Positions 1 to 4,201 of a stretch of 5,420 bases of DNA are shown one piece after another. Each line of letters starts with the position of its first letter. The stretch's first letter is position 1. This DNA is from Frankiaceae bacterium (lineage in GTDB: Bacteria > Actinomycetota > Actinomycetes > Frankiales > Frankiaceae). The DNA lies in assembly GCA_030840885.1 (NCBI GenBank), contig JAVEDQ010000116.1:1-5420 (forward strand). Direction: 5' to 3'. The notes below the pieces were generated by a model, which searched no databases, was not told where the DNA came from, and saw only the letters and a list, made by a program, of their open reading frames with translations. The translations under genes were made by a program, and so were the position numbers.

Positions 1-791
1 TCGCCGACCTGCGCGAGGTGGTCGACTCCGGCGCGGAGCCCGCCGACGTCGTCGAGGCGGTGCTCGAGAAGACCGGCTACCTCGAGGAACTCGCCGCCGA
101 GGGGACGATCGAGTCCGAGGGGCGGGCCGAGAACCTCGCCGAGCTGGTCGGCGTGGCCCGCGAGTTCACGGAACGCTCCCCGGAGGGCACCCTCGCCGAA
201 TTCCTCGAGCAGGTGTCCTTGGTCGCCGACGCCGATTCGATCCCGGCCGACGAGGGCGGTCAGGGCGTCGTGACGCTGATGACGTTGCACGCCGCGAAGG
301 GCCTGGAGTTCCCGGTCGTGTTCCTCACCGGCCTCGAGGACGGCGTCTTCCCGCACATGCGCACGCTAGGCGACGCTGCCGAGCTCGAGGAGGAGCGCCG
401 GCTCGCCTACGTCGGCGTCACCCGCGCCCGGCAGCGGCTCTACCTCTCCCGGGCACAGGTCCGCAGCGCCTACGGCCAGACGTCGTACAACCCGCCGTCG
501 CGCTTCCTCGAGGAGGTGCCCGACAGCCTCGTCGACTGGCTGCGCCTGCCCGAGCCGGCGATCGCGAGTGCTGCCCGCACCGTCATCACCTCCGGGCGCG
601 GTACCGGCGGGCCCGGGCTACGGCCCGTTCCGAACCTGTCCCCGGGCGACCGGGTCACCCATAGCGCGTTCGGCCTCGGCCGCGTGGTCGCGACGTCGGG
701 CGCGGGCGACAAGGCCCGGGCCAGCGTCGACTTCGGGGAGCCGGGCGTGAAGGAACTGTTGCTGCGCTATGCACCGATCGAAAAGCTCTGA
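1..791 (+). CDS. pcrA: ATP-dependent DNA helicase UvrD/PcrA, C-terminal part (5' end outside window)
   Basis: This is the last 262 codons of a superfamily 1A 3'-5' DNA helicase; the first full codon is at base 3, and the ATP-binding motifs lie upstream of the window. In the visible fragment, helicase motif V is at about residues 90-108 (TLMTLHAAKGLEF), and motif VI is at about 129-142 (EEERRLAYVGVTRAR) with its arginine finger. A poorly conserved linker with a Gly/Pro-rich stretch follows at about 195-215. The final 47 residues (DRVTHSAFGLGRVV to the end) match the C-terminal Tudor-like domain, which in PcrA/UvrD contacts RNA polymerase. Family members unwind DNA in nucleotide excision repair and clear stalled polymerase or recombinase. 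The reading frame is open from the window edge to the TGA at 789-791. It converges on the M23 gene with 35 bp between stop codons. The C-terminal domain favours PcrA/UvrD over Rep or the AdnAB helicases. Confidence 0.95.
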   Translation, partial: ADLREVVDSGAEPADVVEAVLEKTGYLEELAAEGTIESEGRAENLAELVGVAREFTERSPEGTLAEFLEQVSLVADADSIPADEGGQGVVTLMTLHAAKGLEFPVVFLTGLEDGVFPHMRTLGDAAELEEERRLAYVGVTRARQRLYLSRAQVRSAYGQTSYNPPSRFLEEVPDSLVDWLRLPEPAIASAARTVITSGRGTGGPGLRPVPNLSPGDRVTHSAFGLGRVVATSGAGDKARASVDFGEPGVKELLLRYAPIEKL

Positions 792-823
792 CGGTGTGTA
801 GCTCTGACGTCCAGTAGCTGACG
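784..823. repeat. Short tandem direct repeat, 16-bp period, across the pcrA stop codon
   Basis: AGCTCTGACG occurs at 784-793 and again at 800-809. A shortened copy, AGCTGACG, begins at 816, so the three starts are exactly 16 bp apart. The first copy contains the last sense codons and TGA stop of pcrA; the others fill the 35-bp gap between the two convergent genes. The six bases after the 10-bp core differ between copies. Slippage duplication or a repeated protein-binding site are both possible. I see no hairpin with a T-tract here. Confidence 0.6.
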
Positions 824-826
824 CGC

Positions 827-1534
827 TCAGGCGCCGTGCTGCGCCAGCCAGGTCAGCGGGTCGATCACGGTGACGGCGTCGGGCAACTTGACCTCGAAGT
901 GCAGGTGCGGCCCGGTGGAGTGACCGGTGTTGCCGGAGCGGGCCACGAGCTGGCCTGCCTTCACCGGCTGCCCGACGGTCGCGTCGAACGCCGACAGGTG
1001 GCTGTAGGTGGTGACGGAGCCGTCGGTGTCGCGGATCTCGACGTGGTTTCCGTAGCCGCTCTGCTGGCCGACGAACGTGACGACGCCGTCGGCGGCAGCG
1101 AGGACGGGGGTGCCCACCGGCACGCCGATGTCGATGCCCTTGTGGCCCGGGTGGAACGGCTGCGTCAGGTTGCCGTCCGTCGGACGCCAGTAGTGCGCGA
1201 CCTCGCCGGCCAGGGCCTTACGGGGCTCGCCGCGCGAGGCGCGCTGCTGTTCGGCCGAGGCGTCCAGGCGTGTCGCCAGCGCGAACCAGGCAGTGACCAT
1301 GGCCCGTCGCTCGGCACCGCGCTCCGCATTGAGGCGGCCGACGTCGTCCCGGTCGTAGGCCATCGGGATGGCCTTCTCGCTCGCGCTTCTGCTCAGCGGC
1401 AGCGGCAGCGGCAGAGGCACCGACGCCGACGTGGTGGTGACGACGGCGGCGGGCAGCACGATCGCGAGCGCGACGGCCGTGGAACGAGCGCCGCGACAGG
1501 AGCGCAGCGCGTAGGTGGAGGGGCGTACGGGCAC
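827..1534 (-). CDS. Secreted M23 family (LytM-like) metallopeptidase
   Basis: This encodes a 235-residue predicted zinc endopeptidase acting on peptidoglycan cross-bridges or stem peptides outside the membrane. The N-terminus has Arg4, Arg11, Arg14 and Arg17, then a hydrophobic segment at about 19-32. This looks like a Sec signal peptide, with possible cleavage after Ala37 (TSA|S). A (Pro-Leu)4 run follows at 40-47, then a charged Ala/Arg-rich region at 58-110. The M23 domain fills about 125-235: His131 and Asp135 in HKGIDIG, His179 in YSHLS, and His210/His212 in GPHLHFE are the expected zinc and catalytic residues. The set is therefore complete and an active enzyme is likely. The GTG at 1534 was chosen because AAAGG lies 9 nt upstream and it leaves a normal signal peptide. 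The frame stays open upstream to 1711, but that stretch is Arg-rich and does not look coding. No SH3, LysM or other wall-binding domain is present. Confidence 0.9.
   Translation of the reverse strand: MPVRPSTYALRSCRGARSTAVALAIVLPAAVVTTTSASVPLPLPLPLSRSASEKAIPMAYDRDDVGRLNAERGAERRAMVTAWFALATRLDASAEQQRASRGEPRKALAGEVAHYWRPTDGNLTQPFHPGHKGIDIGVPVGTPVLAAADGVVTFVGQQSGYGNHVEIRDTDGSVTTYSHLSAFDATVGQPVKAGQLVARSGNTGHSTGPHLHFEVKLPDAVTVIDPLTWLAQHGA
1395..1418. repeat. Tandem hexanucleotide repeat (AGCGGC x4, last copy imperfect)
   Basis: Three perfect AGCGGC units and one AGAGGC unit lie end to end inside the M23 gene. They encode the (Pro-Leu)4 run just after the predicted signal peptide. Because the unit is 6 bp, a gain or loss of copies keeps the frame and would only change the length of the linker. 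Confidence 0.75.
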
Positions 1535-1543
1535 GAGCGGCAA

Positions 1544-1548
1544 CCTTT
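1544..1548 (-). promoter_or_regulatory. Ribosome binding site of the M23 gene
   Basis: AAAGG on the minus strand is separated by 9 nt from the GTG at 1534-1532. It decides the start: no comparable site precedes the GTG at 1711, and the TTG just after AAAGG is too close to be used. Confidence 0.65.
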
Positions 1549-1578
1549 GCGAGGTCTCTCCGACGCGGGATCTCCGGT

Positions 1579-1735
1579 CGGGTGCACTGCCACCCGGATC
1601 CGGCCGAGCCCCCGCGACCCGGCCCAGGCACGACACAGTGGTCCGCGGGCGATCGTGGTGGCGATACCGACGGTGACGAACGAACCCGTCACGCGATCTT
1701 CTTGGCAGCACTCGGGCGTCGCCGTGAGCAACGCC
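1579..1735 (-). promoter_or_regulatory. Candidate structured 5' leader of the M23 gene (three hairpins)
   Basis: On the minus strand, in transcript order, there are three stem-loops. The first pairs GGCGTTGC with GCGACGCC (8 bp including one G-U, 5-nt loop, 1735-1715). The second pairs GTGACG with CGTCAC (6 bp, 8-nt loop, 1692-1673). The third pairs CGGGTG with CACCCG (6 bp, 6-nt loop, 1596-1579) and overlaps the 10-bp palindrome CCGGATCCGG at 1594-1603. All lie between the proposed start of transcription near 1744 and the ribosome binding site. High-GC DNA forms such stems by chance quite often, so a regulatory role is only a hypothesis. The ydaO (c-di-AMP) riboswitch that precedes many actinobacterial wall hydrolases was looked for and its conserved core was not found. 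Confidence 0.3.
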
Positions 1736-1750
1736 GCTGGAGTGACACCG

Positions 1751-1778
1751 ACCTTACCTAGATGGGGTTGGACGTCTA
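1751..1778 (-). promoter_or_regulatory. Candidate sigma70-type promoter for the M23 gene
   Basis: On the minus strand TAGACG (1778-1773; 4 of 6 matches to TTGACA) is followed after 16 nt by TAAGGT (1756-1751), a TAnnnT -10 element. Transcription would begin near 1744 and leave a leader of about 210 nt. The call rests on motif fit only. Confidence 0.4.
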
Positions 1779-1844
1779 CCCCGCAGGTCCGTCGTGGCTA
1801 TGGGGTACCGCACCACATCGCAAACGAGCACGCGCCGCAATCTT

Positions 1845-1859
1845 GTGACACAGCGTGAC
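1845..1859 (-). promoter_or_regulatory. GTCAC direct repeat (possible MtrA-type site)
   Basis: On the minus strand GTCAC-N5-GTCAC gives two half-sites with a 10-bp period, one helical turn, about 70 bp upstream of the proposed -35 element of the M23 gene. Six more GTGAC/GTCAC copies lie within 1673-1941. From memory, MtrA of Mycobacterium tuberculosis binds repeats of the type GTCACAgcg, and MtrA of Corynebacterium glutamicum controls the M23 gene mepA. The link to this site is inference. Confidence 0.3.
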
Positions 1860-1904
1860 GAAGGCCGTTGACCAGCGAAGCACCACCGTCGTCACTCCAC
1901 GTGA

Positions 1905-1977
1905 CCGGGATCGACGAGGCGACCACGGCAAGGCAAGTGACGCGGGTCTCTCTTTGCGACAGAAGGGTCGATCCCGG
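1905..1977 (-). terminator. 11-bp perfect inverted repeat after the carboxyltransferase gene, possible terminator
   Basis: CCGGGATCGAC at 1905-1915 is the exact reverse complement of GTCGATCCCGG at 1967-1977, with 51 nt between. The first arm in transcript order lies 6 nt beyond the carboxyltransferase stop. The position suits a transcript end, and actinobacterial terminators often lack a T-tract, as here. The long loop is unusual for a simple terminator, so a larger RNA fold or an operator pair is also possible. Confidence 0.4.
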
Positions 1978-1983
1978 GGAAAC

Positions 1984-3414
1984 TCAGGCGCCGTCCGACA
2001 GCTGGCCCGGCGCCGGGAACGACCACCGTCGCTCACGGGCATCGAGGCGGCGCGCCGGTTCCGCCCGGCTCTGCTTACCGACCGCGGCTGCCACCGCGGC
2101 CGCGAACTCGGCGGTCGCCGCCTCGTCGGCACCGGCATCGGGAACGACGTCGTCGGCGACACCGAGCGCCAGCAGATCCACCGGGCGCACCGCCATCAGG
2201 CGCGCCGCTTCCTCCGGGCTCCGGCGCAGTGTGACGGCGGCTCCCTCGGGGCCGAGCGCGGCGAAGTACGACGAGGGGGTGACCAGGAGGGTGTCGCAGC
2301 AGGCGGCGGCCATCGCGCCGCCGGAGCCGCCCTCGCCCACCAGAACCGCGACCGTCGCGGCGCGGCAGCCGAGCACCGCGTCCATGGCCTCGCCGATCGC
2401 GGCGGCCTGGCCCGCGTTCTCGGCGGCCGCGTCCGGTGCGGCGCTGGGCAGGTCCACCAGCGTCAGCAGCGGGAGTTCCGCGCGGTCCGCGAGCCGTGCG
2501 GCCCGGGTCAGCAACCGGAAGCCGGCCGGGGTGGGACGTCCGCCGCGGTGCGCCGCGACGGCGACGGCCACGACCGGCTGACCGGTCGGCTCCAGGCGTC
2601 CGAGTACGGCGGCCACGCTCTCGTCGCCGCCGACCAGCGGCACGGGTTCGACGACGAGGCGCTGCAGCAGGGTGACACCGTCCGGCCGGTCGCCCTCGCG
2701 GGCGGCGCGCACCTGAGCAGCACCGTCGCGCTCGACCAGGGCGGGCCGATCGACGTCCTCCTGGTGCCGGACCGCCGTGCTGTCGAGCACGGAGAGCACC
2801 TGCCCCAGCCAGGCGACCGCCTCGTCGGGCTGGAGCACCACGTCGACGAGCCCGGCCTCGTAGGCGGACTCGGCGGTGTGGCTGCCCGGCCCGGGTTCGG
2901 ACCCGGTCACCGCCTCCACGACCCGCGGGCCCGCGAAGCCCACCACCGCTCCTGCGATCGCGGCCCGGATGTCCGCGCGGCTCGCGACCGTGACCCACAC
3001 CCCGCCGGTCGTCGGCTGGTCGGCGACGACGACGTGCACGAGGCCGGCCCGGGCGAGCCGCCGCACCGCGAGGGTGGCGCGGGGCATGCCGACCAGACCT
3101 GCGATGCCCTCCTGCAGCCGCGTGCCGCCGCTCCGGATCAGGCTGATCAGCGGCCGGCGTGCCTTGACGGCCGTGTCGACGGCGGCAAGGAAGGCTGTGG
3201 CGTCCTGCTCGCCGAAGCTCCCGCCGTGGACCGAGAAGTCCCAGGCGGCGAGCACGCACTCGACGCCGCCGACGCTGGCGCGTCCCCACCGGATGGCGTT
3301 GCGGGGCGTGTAACCGGGCCAGCCGATCCGGTTGACGGGAGGCTCGTCGACCTCGGGCTCGCCGGCAGGCTCGATCGCGTCGAGCAGGGGAGTGCGCCAA
3401 TCGTTCGCCGTCAT
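1984..3414 (-). CDS. Acyl-CoA carboxylase carboxyltransferase with fused beta- and alpha-like halves
   Basis: This is a 476-residue carboxyltransferase of the biotin-dependent acyl-CoA carboxylase family, which moves carboxyl from carboxybiotin to an acyl-CoA. The N-terminal half (about 30-215) is AccD-like: GGSFGEQD at 64-71, SGGTRLQEG at 95-103, TTGG at 135-138 and GFAGPRVVE at 159-167. The C-terminal half (about 255-450) is AccA-like: GEGGSGGAMA at 360-369 and GPEGAA at 388-393, whose glycines form the oxyanion hole in the family. Both halves thus keep their crotonase-fold signatures. The AccD zinc ribbon is absent. The usual DTPGAxPG stretch reads VDLPSAAPD at about 320-328. The substrate (acetyl-, propionyl- or another acyl-CoA) cannot be read from sequence, and the biotin carboxylase and carrier must be encoded elsewhere. 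The ATG at 3414 is preferred; a GTG at 3441 would add 9 residues, and neither has a well-placed Shine-Dalgarno site. It is transcribed away from the icmB-like gene. Confidence 0.85.
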   Translation of the reverse strand: MTANDWRTPLLDAIEPAGEPEVDEPPVNRIGWPGYTPRNAIRWGRASVGGVECVLAAWDFSVHGGSFGEQDATAFLAAVDTAVKARRPLISLIRSGGTRLQEGIAGLVGMPRATLAVRRLARAGLVHVVVADQPTTGGVWVTVASRADIRAAIAGAVVGFAGPRVVEAVTGSEPGPGSHTAESAYEAGLVDVVLQPDEAVAWLGQVLSVLDSTAVRHQEDVDRPALVERDGAAQVRAAREGDRPDGVTLLQRLVVEPVPLVGGDESVAAVLGRLEPTGQPVVAVAVAAHRGGRPTPAGFRLLTRAARLADRAELPLLTLVDLPSAAPDAAAENAGQAAAIGEAMDAVLGCRAATVAVLVGEGGSGGAMAAACCDTLLVTPSSYFAALGPEGAAVTLRRSPEEAARLMAVRPVDLLALGVADDVVPDAGADEAATAEFAAAVAAAVGKQSRAEPARRLDARERRWSFPAPGQLSDGA

Positions 3415-3438
3415 CTCGGTGACCCGGCCGCCCTTCTC

Positions 3439-3477
3439 CACGGTTTCGTCGACCTGATTCTGACACCGTTTCGTGTC
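3439..3477 (-). promoter_or_regulatory. Operator-like repeats in front of the carboxyltransferase gene
   Basis: GACAC-CGTTTC-GTGTC (3462-3477) is a palindrome with perfect 5-bp arms. In addition, CACSGTTTCGT (S is C or G) occurs twice on the plus strand, at 3439-3449 and 3464-3474, 25 bp apart. A weak -10 element, CAGAAT on the minus strand (3462-3457), touches the palindrome. The arrangement suits a repressor covering the promoter. No regulator family could be assigned. Confidence 0.35.
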
Positions 3478-3560
3478 CCGTTAGCGGTGGCGCCCGACCG
3501 AGGAGCGCGCGGAGGTCTCGCAAGTCGTCACCGGGGCTGTGGTCCGACGGCGGTCCCCGT

Positions 3561-3566
3561 TACGAT
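3561..3566 (+). promoter_or_regulatory. -10 element of a candidate icmB-like promoter
   Basis: TACGAT fits the TAnnnT actinobacterial -10 consensus. The region 17 nt upstream (TGTGGT, 3538-3543) is a poor -35. Transcription near 3573 would give a 5' leader of about 77 nt that includes the 16-bp tandem repeat. Confidence 0.4.
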
Positions 3567-3601
3567 CGGCCTGCTCGACCGGCATGCGCCGGAGCACCAG
3601 C

Positions 3602-3633
3602 CCTGCCCCAGATCGCACCTGCCCCGGATCGCA
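3602..3633. repeat. Perfectly abutting 16-bp tandem duplication just upstream of icmB-like RBS
   Basis: CCTGCCCCAGATCGCA (3602-3617) is followed directly by CCTGCCCCGGATCGCA (3618-3633), with one mismatch in 16. The second copy runs into the AAAGG ribosome binding site, sharing its first A. It lies in the predicted untranslated leader of the icmB-like gene. Confidence 0.85.
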
Positions 3634-3637
3634 AAGG
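3633..3637 (+). promoter_or_regulatory. Ribosome binding site of the icmB-like gene
   Basis: AAAGG abuts the ATG at 3638, too close to serve it, and lies 12 nt before the ATG at 3650. This supports 3650 as the start, although 12 nt is slightly long. Confidence 0.5.
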
Positions 3638-3649
3638 ATGGCCCAGCCG

Positions 3650-4072
3650 ATGACCCAGTCGAGCGGTCGCATCCGCGTCGTCGTCGCCAAGCCCGGTCTC
3701 GACGGTCACGACCGGGGTGCCAAGGTCGTGGCACGGGCCCTGCGCGACGCGGGCATGGAGGTCATCTACACCGGGCTGCACCAGACGCCGGAGCAGATCG
3801 TGAACACGGCCATCCAGGAGGATGCCGACGCCATCGGGCTGTCGGTGCTCTCCGGCGCGCACATGACGCTGTTCGCCAAGGTGATGGAGCTGCTGAAGGC
3901 CCAGGGGGCCGACGACGTCGTCGTGATGGGCGGCGGGATCATCCCCGAGGACGACATCGCCGAGCTGAAGGCGCTCGGGGTGGCCGAGGTGTTCACCCCA
4001 GGTGCGACGACCCGCGACATCGTCGGGTGGCTCACCGAGCACGTCACGGCCGCCGGAGCCAGCGCCAGCTGA
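3650..4072 (+). CDS. icmB: Stand-alone cobalamin-binding mutase small subunit (isobutyryl-CoA mutase IcmB-like)
   Basis: This is a 140-residue single-domain B12-binding protein, close to the length I recall for IcmB (about 136). It carries the base-off/His-on signature DGHDRG at 18-23 (Asp18, His20 as lower axial cobalt ligand, Gly23), Ser65-x-Leu67 in GLSVLSGAH, and the Gly-rich VMGGGIIPE at 92-100 that lines the nucleotide tail. The segment [13 protein letters not shown] and the text around TPEQIV agree closely with IcmB as I remember it. Such subunits bind adenosylcobalamin and work with a separate large substrate-binding subunit on isobutyryl-, methylmalonyl- or 2-hydroxyisobutyryl-CoA. 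The large subunit is not in this window, so the substrate stays open and the symbol is a best family match. ATGs at 3638 and 3584 are in frame; the first overlaps the ribosome binding site, and the second gives an unconserved Arg/Pro-rich extension. A hairpin directly follows the stop. Confidence 0.88.
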   Translation: MTQSSGRIRVVVAKPGLDGHDRGAKVVARALRDAGMEVIYTGLHQTPEQIVNTAIQEDADAIGLSVLSGAHMTLFAKVMELLKAQGADDVVVMGGGIIPEDDIAELKALGVAEVFTPGATTRDIVGWLTEHVTAAGASAS

Positions 4073-4073
4073 G

Positions 4074-4091
4074 GGCCCGCTCCTGCGGGCC
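4074..4091 (+). terminator. Hairpin terminator after the icmB-like gene
   Basis: GGCCCGC (4074-4080), loop TCCT, GCGGGCC (4085-4091) form a perfect 7-bp all-GC stem starting 2 nt after the stop codon. No T-run follows, which is common for actinobacterial terminators. It separates this gene from sucC as a transcription unit. Confidence 0.6.
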
Positions 4092-4103
4092 GGTCCGTCG
4101 CGC

Positions 4104-4117
4104 GTGACGACCGTCAC
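4104..4117. promoter_or_regulatory. CRP/GlxR-like palindrome upstream of sucC
   Basis: GTGACG-AC-CGTCAC has perfect 6-bp arms. It fits GTGA-N6-TCAC, the core of CRP-family sites, and also the GTG(N)6GNCAC form I recall for Streptomyces Crp. Its centre is about 92 bp before the sucC start codon. GlxR, the corynebacterial CRP homologue, is known to control TCA-cycle genes. Binding here is inferred. Confidence 0.45.
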
Positions 4118-4164
4118 CGCTGGCCACCTCCACCCACCCGCGGGAACCGCACGGGCGCGACGCT

Positions 4165-4177
4165 CGTCAGGGTGACG
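4165..4177. promoter_or_regulatory. Second TGACG-type palindrome, overlapping the sucC -35 position
   Basis: CGTCA-GGG-TGACG has perfect 5-bp arms made from the same TGACG half-site as the palindrome at 4104-4117, but in the opposite arrangement. Its centre is about 31 bp before the sucC start, where a bound protein would cover the -35 region. The half-site is common in GC-rich DNA, so this is tentative. Confidence 0.3.
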
Positions 4178-4189
4178 CTGTTCAGTCGA

Positions 4190-4201
4190 TAAGGTCCGGC
4201 T
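4190..4201 (+). promoter_or_regulatory. sucC start region: -10 element and overlapping ribosome binding site
   Basis: TAAGGT at 4190-4195 is a TAnnnT -10 element ending 6 nt before the GTG start, the spacing expected for a leaderless transcript that begins at the start codon. The AAGG within it (4191-4194) also lies 7 nt before the GTG, the spacing of a Shine-Dalgarno site. The same bases cannot be both on one transcript, so either this is a leaderless promoter, or transcription starts further upstream and AAGG is the ribosome binding site. Confidence 0.5.

Larger units (their letters stand above)
1535..1983. other. 449-bp gene-free region between the carboxyltransferase stop and the M23 start
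   Basis: No convincing gene lies here on either strand; the open frames are Arg/Pro-rich extensions or shadows. Both flanking genes are on the minus strand, so the region holds the end of the carboxyltransferase transcript and the control region and leader of the M23 gene. It contains an 11-bp inverted repeat, a GTCAC motif cluster, a possible promoter and several hairpins, each listed separately. It is unusually long compared with the 4-35 bp gaps found elsewhere in the window. Confidence 0.7.
3415..3649. other. Divergent control region between carboxyltransferase and icmB-like genes
   Basis: This 235-bp region must hold promoters for both directions. It contains a GACAC-N6-GTGTC palindrome and a repeated 11-mer on the carboxyltransferase side. 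On the icmB side it has a TACGAT -10 element, a short CCGGC/GCCGG hairpin (3579-3592) and a 16-bp tandem repeat. No further gene is seen. No cobalamin riboswitch core was recognised. Confidence 0.6.

Noticed and set aside
830..845. GGCGC/GCGCC hairpin as a pcrA terminator
   Set aside because: It has only a 5-bp stem, lies inside the end of the M23 gene, and has no T-tract; short GC stems of this kind are common here.
1535..1711. N-terminal extension of the M23 protein to a GTG at 1711
   Set aside because: The extra 59 residues are Arg/Pro-rich, would bury the signal peptide, and bypass the well-placed AAAGG ribosome binding site.
1535..1983. ydaO (c-di-AMP) riboswitch upstream of the M23 gene
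   Set aside because: Only a CGAACCCGTCA-like string was found (1681-1691), on the wrong strand for the M23 gene. The conserved GGTGAATC-type core is absent.
3573..3649. Cobalamin riboswitch in front of the B12-binding protein gene
   Set aside because: The leader is too short and no B12-box-like core was recognised.
3584..3649. Upstream in-frame ATG starts for the icmB-like protein (3584, 3638)
   Set aside because: The extension from 3584 reads through the tandem repeat and is unlike IcmB N-termini; the ATG at 3638 abuts the Shine-Dalgarno site.
1855..4107. Very long plus-strand open frame (750 codons) opposite the carboxyltransferase gene and through the icmB-like gene
   Set aside because: It is rich in Arg/Gly/His/Asp without any recognisable domain, and is the usual antisense shadow of GC-rich genes. 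The minus-strand frame has clear carboxyltransferase motifs.
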